From G963677445 sp963678275 (GTDB lineage Bacteria; Bacteroidota; Ignavibacteria; Ignavibacteriales; Melioribacteraceae): a stretch of DNA of 64,000 nt. Numbering within the stretch: position 1 is the first letter of the stretch; the number at the start of each line of letters is the position of its first letter. Below are positions 45,095-53,683 of this stretch, piece by piece. The translations under genes and the position numbers were made by a program. The notes beneath the pieces were generated by a model. That model was not told where the DNA came from, made no database searches, and worked only from the letters and a program-made list of their open reading frames with translations. The stretch spans positions 4,650,001-4,714,000 of the forward strand of contig OY782765.1 in NCBI GenBank assembly GCA_963678275.1, in the 5' to 3' direction.

Positions 45095-45268
45095 TATGGT
45101 GTACCTGACGGCACACGGCGCACTTATTCTTTGATTCTTTTTACCAATATGCTGTCCCTAACGGGACAATCCATCCTGTATCATTTTTAAATTGCCCCGT
45201 TAGGGGCAAAATATTGGTAGAAAAAAATGGGGAAGGGTAAAAATCAGTGTGCCGTCAGGTACACGATA
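45095..45268. repeat. ~170-bp three-stem palindromic element, copy A
   Basis: Outer arms GTGTACCTGACGGCACAC (45099-45116) and its exact complement (45247-45264); second pair TACCAATAT (45142-45150) / ATATTGGTA (45211-45219); inside, hairpin TGTCCC-TAAC-GGGACA (45153-45168) and hairpin TTGCCCC-GTTA-GGGGCAA (45192-45209). Copy B at 63801 is the same element in the opposite orientation. Confidence 0.88.
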
Positions 45269-45291
45269 TTTTTTGCGCGGTATTAAAACCG

Positions 45292-45390
45292 TGAAAAATA
45301 TTTCACAAATATAAGCCGGTGGTTGGTCCGCCGCGGCGGATCGAAACCAGCGGCGGTGACTTCGACTCCGCTCAGTCACCGGGTAGTCCC
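45292..45390. repeat. repeat with GAGCGGAGTCGA-type hairpin, copy 2
   Basis: Second copy of the 44184-44280 block. Its hairpin has stem GGTGACT (45355-45361) / AGTCACC (45374-45380) around TCGACTCCGCTC. From 45391 to 45666 the sequence is A+T rich; GACTGATTGCATTAGGGGTA at 45547-45566 is the reverse complement of the start of the 11.77-kb composite repeat. Confidence 0.75.
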
Positions 45391-45666
45391 ATTCCTCCCG
45401 CGTGTCCCACGAAAATGCGGCGAACAGGCAGGCAAAATTATTTTTGCTCCGGCTCCGCCAGATTATGATTATAATCCCCAACCTCATTTATTCCCTTATT
45501 ATTTACTCCATTTTTAATTATCAATTATTTTATTTATTTTTAACATGACTGATTGCATTAGGGGTAACATCGACTTGGCACAGAATTTTATTTTGTTGTT
45601 CAGATATGATAAGTTTTGTGAAATACCAAATAAATGAAATATAGAAGAATTAACCCGGGATAAAAT

Positions 45667-48600
45667 ATGAATCCTTCAATATTCATTTCTTACAGTTCGA
45701 AAAACAGCGATATTGCTGATTACATTGATGAAGTATTCCGTACAAAGGGAATTAAGCTTACACGCGATATAAGGGATGTTGAGTTCAAAAAGAGCTTTAA
45801 AGAATTTATGAAAAAAATCAGGAAAACTGATTTTGCCATACTCGTGATCAGCGATCATTTTTTGAAATCAAGATATTGTATGTATGAAGTGATTGAATTC
45901 CTGAAGGAAGAAAATTTCAAGGAAAAAGTTCTTCCCGTTGTACTTAATGATGTCGCTCTGGATCCCCTTGGAAAAACAGGATATATTAAATTCTGGAAAG
46001 AAGAATACAACAAACTGAAAGGTGAAGCAGATGATCTTGCTCCCGAAGAAAGAGGGATACCTGATCAGGACTTAAAACATTATAAAACTATCTCAATGCA
46101 TATCGGTGAATTCCTGGACACTATCTCCGATATGAAATATGAACCCTATGAAAAATTAAAAGCCACCGGTTTCAAAGTTTTTTTTGATGAGATTAAAAAA
46201 AAAGCCCGCTATATAACTCCTCCCCAGGTTAAGATACTGGCTATAACCGCCAGTCCCGAAAACAGCCCGATATTTTATGAAAAAGAGCAGGATGTTCTCA
46301 TTGACTCTGTGGACAAATTTGATAAAGATAAACTCTTTCTTGATATTCCCGATCCTGTTGATTCCACACTCGCGGAGATAAAAAAATACCTCGAAACCGG
46401 CAGGCATGATATTTTGCAGATAACCGCGCATGGAACCATAAATGAAGATGGCGAAGGAATACTTCTTTTTGAGAACGCCCGTGGAAATGAAGTCCATGTA
46501 ACCGGAAGAGAACTCGCGGAAACGATAAAGAAAGAGAATGCCGAAGATGAAGGCCTGCGGGTTGTAATTATTTCATCCTGCCATTCGGCGAGGCCGGAGG
46601 AACATTATTTAACCGTGGCGAAAACCTTGCATGAAGCGGGCATTCCAGCGGTAATAGGAATGAGGACTACCATTACACATTTCGCGGCGATAGAATTCAA
46701 TACGGGATTTTATAACGCTTTGATGAAGGGAAAAGGAATTAAAGACGCTTTTGATGCGGGGATTAAATCAATAGAAAAATTCGAGGAAAAGAAACGACTG
46801 GAAAATCCCGACCTGGTTTTCCAAAGTGAAATTGACATCCCTGTTCTTGTTACTGATAATGATGATCTTTCCATCGCCGATTTTTCAGATTATAAAATAA
46901 AGCTGCCGGAACGCCCCAAAAGCCACACATTTAAAACAAATTATATGGAGCGCGGGTTTATCGGCCGGCGGAAAATTATACGGGAAGTGTTCAGAAAGGT
47001 GAGGGAAGGAAAACCAGCTATAAGTCTGAAAGGCCCGGGGGGAATAGGAAAATCTACCCTTACAAGCAGGGTGATGGCCGACCTTTTGCGCGAGGGATAT
47101 GATTTTATAGAATTCCAGGGGAGGATAGAACCATCGGGGATAATTGAAGGACTGGTAAAAAAAGCAGCCGGTTCAGATGAAAAATATAAAAACCTTGAGG
47201 GGATCATTAATAACGCCGGGGAATTGGGCGATAAAGCGCGGGCGCTGGTGGGAAATTATCTCTCAAAAGAAAAGATTGTAATGATTTTGGACAATTTTGA
47301 GGACAACCAGGACCAGGAGAAAAAAGATTACATTAACCCGGAAATGCGCCCTTTTCTCAAAACGCTGAAACATTGCCTGCAAAACCGTGAATCATTTATC
47401 TTTTTTACAACCCGCTATGAGCTGCCGGGAGTAGTTACAGACCCCATAAATGTTCCGGAGTTTACCCCCTCCGAAATTTCAAAAAGGTTTTATTATGGTG
47501 AGGCTCTTTCAAGGCTGGATGAAAAATCAGCGGAGATTGTTGAATATACTGTGGCAAAAAATCCCCGCGCGATTGATATACTGAATATACTGCTGAAAAA
47601 ACGTTTTAAGACAGGTAAGATTACTCAGGATAAAATAAAAATATACACCGAAAAACTAAAAGAGCATCTGCGAAAAGGAAAACACCCGGAAGAGATTGAC
47701 TTTTCCCCATTTATCCTGGGAGATTTACTCGACCTTTTATCTCCCGAACAGTTAAATTTCCTAAAAGCCTCGGCGATATACAGGAAACCGGTAAAAGAAG
47801 AAGCCTTTCAAAAACAAAACATTCATGTAAATGATGAAATAGTTGAACAGCTTGAAAACCTTTCTCTTATTGAAACAGTACAAACTGAAAACGCATCATT
47901 TATTTATATGCACAGGCTTACCTCGGCCTTCCTGGAAGAATTTTATGAAATAGAAGAAAAGAAAAATTTTCATGCTAATGCTGCCAGATATTTTAAGAAT
48001 ATAAAAGGGGAGAATAATCAAGGCTATCTTGAAGATTTTATCGAAGCTGAATACCATTACAAACAAGCCGGTTTATACAACGAAGCTTTTGAGATAATGG
48101 ATTCCGTGCAGGATTATCTTCTTACACATGGATATACATTTGAAGCGTTAAAAATGGTTGAGGAATTTTTTGATTATTCCCTTACAGATCAAAACCGGGC
48201 ATACCTTCTTCATTCTTGCGGTATTTTATTGCAGTCTCTCGGAAGATATGAAGACGCCCTAAAAAAATACCTCGAATCGCTGGAAATTAAAAAACGAATC
48301 GGAGATGTGGCCGGTGAAGCGAAATCCCTTCACCAGGTCGGAAGGATTTATGAAAATAAAGGAGATTATGACCAGGCGTTGGAAAAATACCTGCAATCGC
48401 TGGAAATTGCCAAACGAATCGGTGATGTGGCCGGTGAAGCGAAATCCCTTCACCAGGTCGGAAATATTTATCTGCTCAAAGGAGATTATGACCAGGCGCT
48501 CGAAAAATACCTCGAATCGCTGGAAATTGCCAAACGAATCGGTGATGTGGCCGGTGAAGCGGGATCCCTTCACCAGGTCGGAATGATTTATGAAAATAAA

Positions 48601-49557
48601 GGGGATTATGACCAGGCGCTGGAAAAATACCTGCAATCGCTGGAAATAAAAAAACGAATCGGAGATGTGTCCGGGGAAGCGATATCCCTTCACCAGGTCG
48701 GAATGATTTATCAGTATAAAGGAGATTATGACCAGGCGCTCGAAAAATACCTGCAATCGCTGGAAATTAAAAAACGAATCGGTGATGTCGCTCAGGAAGC
48801 AAAATCCCTTCACCAGGTCGGAAATATTTATCTGCTCAAAGGAGATTATGACCAGGCGCTAAAAAAATACCTGCAATCGCTGGAAATAAAAAAACGAATC
48901 GGAGATGTGTCCGGGGAAGCGAAATCCCTTCACCAGGTCGGAATAATTTATCAGTATAAAGGAGATTATGACCAAGCGCTAAAAAAATACCTCGAATCGC
49001 TGGAAATTGCCAAACGAATCGGAAATGTGGCCGATGAAGCGAAATCCCTTCACCAGGTCGGAAATATTTATCTGCTCAAAGGAGATTATGACCAGGCGCT
49101 CGAAAAATACCTTGAATCGCTGGAAATCGCAATACGAATCGGTGATATTAATGGAATGGCTCTCACTTTCGGGCAATTAGGATTATTATCAAAAACCCTG
49201 GAGAAATATCCCGAGGCGTTAAATTATTTTATCGAAGCATTTAAAATATTCCACAAAATCGGTTCCCCGGCAGCGAAGCAGGCTTTAAATGATATAAAAA
49301 AAATGGCGGAACTTATACCCGGGGAAGAGTTTGAAGCCATACACAGGGAAAAAGGAATTCCTCCCGAAGAACTTTTACAGGATAATGAAGCGCCCAGCCG
49401 GGAAGAAATGATGCGGCAGCTAATTGAACTTTATATTTCCCTCGGTGAGGAAAAGTTTGTTGAAATGTTAAAACAAAATGGCGCCCCGCGGGAACAGATA
49501 GATCAGTTTTTGCCGGCAATAAGGGAAGTGGCTGAGAAGGGTAAAAAATCAGAGTAA
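45667..49557 (+). CDS. TIR-CHAT-NB-ARC-TPR protein (putative STAND-type immune sensor)
   Basis: A 1296-residue cytoplasmic protein. Domains: TIR (1-125; IFISYSSKNSDIADYID, SRYCMYEVIEF with candidate catalytic Glu74); CHAT caspase-like protease (about 185-398; His255 in ITAHGTI and Cys305 in IISSCHSAR); STAND/NB-ARC-type NTPase (about 428-700; GFIGRR, Walker A GPGGIGKST with Lys462, Walker B VMILDNFED, FFTTRYE); a winged-helix-like stretch with MHRLTSAFLEEFY; TPR array (about 770-1190) with eight near-identical 40-residue units; a charged tail. STAND proteins oligomerise when the repeats sense a trigger. TIR may use NAD+ and CHAT may cut protein. Defence is an inference from architecture. Confidence 0.9.
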   Translation: MNPSIFISYSSKNSDIADYIDEVFRTKGIKLTRDIRDVEFKKSFKEFMKKIRKTDFAILVISDHFLKSRYCMYEVIEFLKEENFKEKVLPVVLNDVALDPLGKTGYIKFWKEEYNKLKGEADDLAPEERGIPDQDLKHYKTISMHIGEFLDTISDMKYEPYEKLKATGFKVFFDEIKKKARYITPPQVKILAITASPENSPIFYEKEQDVLIDSVDKFDKDKLFLDIPDPVDSTLAEIKKYLETGRHDILQITAHGTINEDGEGILLFENARGNEVHVTGRELAETIKKENAEDEGLRVVIISSCHSARPEEHYLTVAKTLHEAGIPAVIGMRTTITHFAAIEFNTGFYNALMKGKGIKDAFDAGIKSIEKFEEKKRLENPDLVFQSEIDIPVLVTDNDDLSIADFSDYKIKLPERPKSHTFKTNYMERGFIGRRKIIREVFRKVREGKPAISLKGPGGIGKSTLTSRVMADLLREGYDFIEFQGRIEPSGIIEGLVKKAAGSDEKYKNLEGIINNAGELGDKARALVGNYLSKEKIVMILDNFEDNQDQEKKDYINPEMRPFLKTLKHCLQNRESFIFFTTRYELPGVVTDPINVPEFTPSEISKRFYYGEALSRLDEKSAEIVEYTVAKNPRAIDILNILLKKRFKTGKITQDKIKIYTEKLKEHLRKGKHPEEIDFSPFILGDLLDLLSPEQLNFLKASAIYRKPVKEEAFQKQNIHVNDEIVEQLENLSLIETVQTENASFIYMHRLTSAFLEEFYEIEEKKNFHANAARYFKNIKGENNQGYLEDFIEAEYHYKQAGLYNEAFEIMDSVQDYLLTHGYTFEALKMVEEFFDYSLTDQNRAYLLHSCGILLQSLGRYEDALKKYLESLEIKKRIGDVAGEAKSLHQVGRIYENKGDYDQALEKYLQSLEIAKRIGDVAGEAKSLHQVGNIYLLKGDYDQALEKYLESLEIAKRIGDVAGEAGSLHQVGMIYENKGDYDQALEKYLQSLEIKKRIGDVSGEAISLHQVGMIYQYKGDYDQALEKYLQSLEIKKRIGDVAQEAKSLHQVGNIYLLKGDYDQALKKYLQSLEIKKRIGDVSGEAKSLHQVGIIYQYKGDYDQALKKYLESLEIAKRIGNVADEAKSLHQVGNIYLLKGDYDQALEKYLESLEIAIRIGDINGMALTFGQLGLLSKTLEKYPEALNYFIEAFKIFHKIGSPAAKQALNDIKKMAELIPGEEFEAIHREKGIPPEELLQDNEAPSREEMMRQLIELYISLGEEKFVEMLKQNGAPREQIDQFLPAIREVAEKGKKSE
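48241..49200 (+). repeat. eight 120-bp tandem units encoding TPRs
   Basis: GGAGATTATGACCAGGCG recurs (at most one or two changes) at 48361, 48481, 48601, 48721, 48841, 48961 and 49081, exactly 120 bp apart; the first unit (48241) is more diverged. Differences cluster at two places: AKR/KKR before IGDV, and the IY-ENK/LLK/QYK end of helix B. The last unit diverges in its second half. Confidence 0.92.
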
Positions 49558-49585
49558 GAGTATGAGCACGATGGCCGGATCGTGT

Positions 49586-49611
49586 GGCGGCTTCGACTCC
49601 GCTCAGCCACC
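49586..49611. repeat. GAGCGGAGTCGA-type hairpin repeat
   Basis: Stem GGCGGCT / AGCCACC around TCGACTCCGCTC, 29 bp after the TIR-CHAT stop codon. Confidence 0.75.
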
Positions 49612-49679
49612 GGGTAAGGTGAATTTGTCCCGCGTGTCCCAGGAAAATGCGGCGCCGGTCATGCCGGCTTGGGAGGTGG

Positions 49680-50260
49680 TTTTTGTGTTGTTCATTTTTC
49701 CCGGGGGTGGGATTACGATTATGATTACTCCGTGAGGAGTCAAATTCTACGCAAAATGGAAAAGTTTTTATCTGATTGCCAGTAAAATTTGGAATTAGAT
49801 TCCGGCCTGCCTGCCTCTGGATGGTCTTTTCGCAAAAGACGCAAAAAACCGGAATGATAATTAATTGGTAATACCCGGGGAAAGTCAATTCCTAATTCGT
49901 AATTCGTAATTCCTCATTGTTTCTGGCTTGCCAGTCTATGATTATGATGTTTAAAGATATCAAACTTATATAAAATTGAGTTTTAAATAACCCCGCGCCT
50001 TCAGGCCGGGGACTCTGCGCAACGCCTACCACCCCCAAAAGGCTTTAGCCCAAAGAGCGGGCCGGGGAAATATTACTCTGTTTACAATCCCTATCCCGCC
50101 AATGACTGAACCATGATTAAAGGATTAAAAGATTACATGATTAAAAGCGTTGTTGATTTCGCAATCTTTTTTTTGTTTCCCTGGGGTAAATTCCACGCAA
50201 AGCCCGCCAAGAAGAACAGGATTTACAGGATTGTATAGATAAACAGGATAAGGAATCGGT
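49680..50260. repeat. right ~600-bp direct repeat flanking the TIR-CHAT gene
   Basis: Second copy of 44340-44975, same orientation, including copy 3 of the 210-bp repeat (49723-49941) and the GCGCCTTCAGGCCGGGGACT / AAGGCTTTAGCCCAAAGAGC blocks. The similarity to the left copy also reaches back to GCGCCGGTC near 49650. No gene supported; the reverse-strand frames here are repeat-borne. Confidence 0.8.
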
Positions 50261-51000
50261 ATCGTTTTTTACTCGCTGAGCGAAAAAAGGACCACCTCCA
50301 TACGACCATAAACCTGGCCTCTTTTCATTCCTAATTCCTCATTCCTAATTCTCAATTGTTAATCGTTTCCCCCGCCATTGTCTAAACCATGATTAAAGGA
50401 TTTAAGGATTGCCTGATTAAAATCGCTGTAAGGTTCGCAATCGGTTTTTTATTCTCTCAGGAAAAATGGTCCGCACCAATACAACTAAAAATCCTGCTAT
50501 CTTTAGGATTCCTAATTCCTCATTCCTAATTCGTAATTGTTAATTGATTCTCGCGCAAAGCCCGCAAAGACGAACAAGATTAACAGGATTGTATTGATAA
50601 ACAGGATAAAAGATCGGTATCGCTATCGGGGTCGGAATTGGTTTTTACTTCCTCAGTAATAAATGAGCAACACCAATATAACCATAAACCCGGCCTCTTT
50701 TCATTCCTAATTGTTAATTGATTCTCGCGCAAAGCCCGCAAAAAAGAACAGGATTTACAGGATTGTACAGATAAACAGGATAAGGAATCGGTATCGTTTT
50801 TTACTCGCTGAGCGAAAAAAGAACCACCCCAATACAACCATAAACCCGGCCTCTTTTCATTCCTAATTCCTAATTCCTCATTCCTAATTCGTAATTGTTA
50901 ATTGATTCTCGCGCAAAGCCCGCAAAAAAGAACAGGATTTACAGGATTGTATAGATGAACAGGATAAAAATGCGGTATCGGCATCTATTTTCTTTTCCCC
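50194..51000. repeat. degenerate ~180-bp tandem repeats
   Basis: Units starting near 50200, 50560, 50730 and 50910 share CGCAAAGCCCGCAAA, ACAGGATTTACAGGATTGTA, GATAAACAGGATAAGG, TACTCGCTGAGCG, AAACCCGGCCTCTTTTCATT, and then heptamers (CTAATTC, CTCATTC, GTAATTG). A variant unit with GATTAAAGGATTTAAGGATT lies at about 50390-50540. Non-coding. Confidence 0.7.
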
Positions 51001-51559
51001 CATTATTCGTAATCCGGTGAGATCATGGCGATCGGGGCGACAGTGACTGTTATTCTTTGCCCGTTAAAATGAGCCGTTGTTTCGTTTCCTCTGTGCAATT
51101 CTCACCGACCCAAAGTTCCCCTTGTCCAACTTGTCTTACAGAGTTCGGCAAAAACCTCACGCGAGGTTGCCAAAAAGAACATGATCTACAGGATGGAAAG
51201 TCGGCGTTAAATTCGATATTGTTTTTTCCCGCGCAGAAATGAACCACTCCTATAATTACCTTACATCCCGAATATCATACTTTTTCTCTGATTCTTTCTA
51301 GGTGTTGCACAGCTGAGCAGGACAGTGGGAATATGAGTGACTGCCGTATTACCCCATTTTTCCATAGTAAAACAAATGCATTTTTTGTATAAGAAAAGCT
51401 TTTCAGCCCACTTTCTCTTGCCCTCCACATCGGCGGATTTGCGTAGCGAAGCTGTATCTGGATTATAAAGCATTTTCTTCACTTGGTAAAAGCTTGCTTT
51501 TTAACACTTTATTATTTACTTAGCTGAATAATGAATATTAAGCCAGCGCAAAACATAAA
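51001..51559. other. gene-free stretch between repeats and the nuclease-like gene
   Basis: 51117-51165 resembles the reverse complement of the 12.6-kb repeat tail (CTTGTC..., GGCAAAAACCTC). From 51300 to 51480 is non-repetitive DNA with a 73-codon reverse frame that shows no recognisable protein pattern. An A+T-rich promoter region precedes 51560. Confidence 0.5.
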
Positions 51560-52288
51560 ATGAAAAGATATTTTTTTAATCGAGAAGAAAGATTTTTCTG
51601 TTCGTTGATTATGTGTTTACTGCAAGATAATCCAAAACTCGCGACAGAAATCATTCCAAACATTCATTCTGTTGAAAGTAAAGATTTCGAGGTATATGTC
51701 GAAACTTCAATAATACAGGATTATTGGATGAGTTTCGGAAAACCCAAGATCAATGAAAGAACCGAATTAAATAAATCAAGATCGAAATACCTTAAGGAAC
51801 TATGCGCGTTTTTACAGATTGATTTTAAGAAGCTATCGGAACGTAGTAATTTTTATTCAAAAAACAGCTACATTCAATCACCGGGTAATTGGAAAAATCT
51901 CAAACAAGACGATCTTATAGGTAAGAAATTCAGAGCTTTTTTCAAAATGAAGCAAGATATCTTAATAATCGAAAATTCTAAACTTCATTTCATTGAAGCA
52001 AAGCTTGAAAGCGGTAATAGTAAAGAGCAAGTTGAAAACTTGCTGTTATTGAGGGATTTATATGATGCGTCAAAAAAGACATGGGCCTGCATTGATAGTT
52101 TTAAAGATATCGATGGAGTTTATTTGTATTATTTAAAGAGAAACAAAACACCGCTTCAAATCAATAATCAAAGAGTCCGTAATGAAATTACTATACTTTC
52201 TTTGTCTGAAATATTTGATTCAATTAAAAATGAAGGAATGTGTAAAAGGCTTAATATTTGTGATCATATTAAATATTTAGGCTATTGA
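51560..52288 (+). CDS. putative PD-(D/E)XK nuclease-fold protein
   Basis: A 242-residue A+T-rich gene product. The middle carries a motif series that fits the PD-(D/E)XK fold: FFKMKQDILIIENSKLHFIEAKLESGNSKEQVENLL, read in two parts, with candidate residues Asp133, Glu146-x-Lys148 and Gln157 in the next helix. No known subfamily is recognised; restriction-type, repair-type and conflict-type nucleases share this core. N-terminal helices (1-100) could be a DNA or partner-binding part. The gene follows the TIR-CHAT gene by 2 kb of repeats on the same strand. Fold assignment by eye only. Confidence 0.6.
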   Translation: MKRYFFNREERFFCSLIMCLLQDNPKLATEIIPNIHSVESKDFEVYVETSIIQDYWMSFGKPKINERTELNKSRSKYLKELCAFLQIDFKKLSERSNFYSKNSYIQSPGNWKNLKQDDLIGKKFRAFFKMKQDILIIENSKLHFIEAKLESGNSKEQVENLLLLRDLYDASKKTWACIDSFKDIDGVYLYYLKRNKTPLQINNQRVRNEITILSLSEIFDSIKNEGMCKRLNICDHIKYLGY

Positions 52289-52410
52289 TTAATCTACATT
52301 AGTATTTGTAAATGTTTACACCTGATCGCATCTCACTACAACCGAAAGCAAGTTAAGCGGTTCAGGCAAATTCATCATCAATCAATCTTCGACATGGCGG
52401 CCAGTGGAGC

Positions 52411-53103
52411 ATGTGGAATACCATAAAATATGAGGTAACTGTGGATCGTTCAAAACTGTATGATTATTCAGATGGAAGCAGATTTTTTAATAAAGCCGCA
52501 AAAGAAATATTTGCAGAAATTGACCAAAGAAATGTCTGGCATGAAGAAGAATCTGTTTCCGGATATGGATCAGCGTTATCACAAACAAAAACCGTTATTG
52601 AAGAAATACCGAAGGTTTTAAGGGAATTGAATATTAAAACGATTTTTGATATCCCTTGTGGCGATTTTAACTGGTTCAGGGAAATTGATCTCTCTGATAA
52701 TATTTATTTGGGAGGTGATATAGTCAAGGATATTATTCTTCGAAATATAGAGAAATTTAAAGCTGATAATATAAGTTTCGTTGAGTTTAATTTGCTTGAA
52801 GATATTCAGGAGAAAATGGACCTGGTTTTTTGTCGTGATTGTCTGGTGCATTTCTCAATCGCAGATATCCGGAGTGCCCTGAAAAATATTAAAAAAAGTA
52901 ATTCCCGGTATCTGATGACCACAACTTTTACCAGGGAAGAAAACAATAAAGATATTGTAACCGGCGGCTGGCGGCCCTTAAACTTTATCAAACCACCCTT
53001 TAATTTTCCGGAACCAAAAATAATTATAAATGAGAATTGCACAGAAAAAGATGGCATATTTAGCGATAAATCTCTTGGTGTGTGGAAAATTGAAGATATA
53101 TAA
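52411..53103 (+). CDS. class I SAM-dependent methyltransferase
   Basis: A 230-residue methyltransferase with the SAM motif I TIFDIPCGDFNWF (about residues 72-84), YLGGDIVKDIILRN as motif II, and MDLVFCRDCLVHFSIADIRSALKNI as motif IV/V. The N-terminal VSGYGSALSQTKTVIEEIP also occurs in a group of bacterial methyltransferases with the D-x-P-C-G-D-F-N-W core. Substrate unknown; no other biosynthetic gene is nearby. A+T-rich, inside the accessory island, 122 bp after the nuclease-like gene. Confidence 0.82.
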   Translation: MWNTIKYEVTVDRSKLYDYSDGSRFFNKAAKEIFAEIDQRNVWHEEESVSGYGSALSQTKTVIEEIPKVLRELNIKTIFDIPCGDFNWFREIDLSDNIYLGGDIVKDIILRNIEKFKADNISFVEFNLLEDIQEKMDLVFCRDCLVHFSIADIRSALKNIKKSNSRYLMTTTFTREENNKDIVTGGWRPLNFIKPPFNFPEPKIIINENCTEKDGIFSDKSLGVWKIEDI

Positions 53104-53452
53104 TTAACACAAATTATGATAAAGCCGGCAATCCTGCCGGACACCATTTCCCTAAGTGGTTTTGCGTAGTTCTTTAGTTTTGTAAAGTTTATAACATTAC
53201 TGTTTGGCTGTCTCCATTTATGCGGCAGTCTGGCGCCGGGTACCGGCTTGCTGCATACCGTTAGGCTCTATCGGTAATCGCTTCTCTGTTGAGTCGCGGA
53301 TTAACATCCACTGTAATTTCTTTTCCACACCGGGCGCGGAAGCGCAGATTATCAACAAATCCGCTATATTTAATCAAAAATTATATCAAGAATGCTTGTT
53401 ATTGAGGCTTTATATTTGTACATTTTAACTGTACAAATAGTGAGGTGATAAA
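53104..53452. other. gene-free stretch before the toxin-antitoxin pair
   Basis: Relatively G+C-rich centre (53200-53350, with TGGCGCCGGGTACCGGC) in contrast to the A+T-rich genes on both sides; no recognisable gene or tRNA. The last 40 bp hold the antitoxin operator. Confidence 0.5.
53415..53437. promoter_or_regulatory. inverted repeat operator before the antitoxin gene
   Basis: TTTGTAC (53415-53421) and GTACAAA (53431-53437) with a 9-bp spacer, 15 bp before the antitoxin start; expected site of autoregulation by the Phd/YefM-like antitoxin. Confidence 0.75.
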
Positions 53453-53683
53453 ATGACTACAATTGGAGTTAGCGAGTTTCGCGCAAATTTAATGAAGGTT
53501 TTAAAAGAAGTGGAAAATGGAACAGATATTAACATTACTTCAAGAGGAAAAATAGTTGCCAGGTTAGTTCCGCCGGACTTTACTAAGGAGAACGCGCGAA
53601 AAAAACTGATCGAGATTGGAAAAAAATCAAAAATTGGCGATGTTATTTCTCCAATTAACACTACATGGGAGGCCCTCTCATAG
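53453..53683 (+). CDS. Phd/YefM-family antitoxin
   Basis: A 76-residue antitoxin with the YefM/Phd N-terminal DNA-binding pattern: TTIGVSEFRANLMKVLKEVENGTDINITSRGKIVARLVPP, read in parts. The C-terminal 35 residues are charged and should be disordered until bound to the toxin. It overlaps the start of the toxin gene by one base if the GTG start at 53683 is used (TAGTG). A palindrome in front supports autoregulation. Confidence 0.9.
   Translation: MTTIGVSEFRANLMKVLKEVENGTDINITSRGKIVARLVPPDFTKENARKKLIEIGKKSKIGDVISPINTTWEALS

Noticed and set aside
48259..48813. Long open frame (184 codons) antisense to the TPR array, plus similar plus-strand frame at 48305
   Set aside because: Shadow frames caused by the 120-bp periodicity of the coding repeats, since 120 is divisible by three.
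48241..49200. Evenly spaced tandem repeats considered as a CRISPR array
   Set aside because: Units are 120 bp, contiguous, in frame and encode TPR helices; there are no unique spacers and no cas genes.
44340..50260. Composite transposon around the TIR-CHAT gene
   Set aside because: The flanking repeats encode no transposase, lack terminal inverted repeats that I could see, and no target duplication is evident; repeat-mediated exchange fits better.
51261..51482. 73-codon reverse frame between the repeats and the nuclease-like gene
   Set aside because: No family pattern, no start signal, and unusual composition; treated as non-coding.
53200..53350. Integron attC-like site suspected from GTTAGGC-type bases between accessory genes
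   Set aside because: No paired core sites and no repeated structure at the other gene boundaries of the island; no integrase seen.
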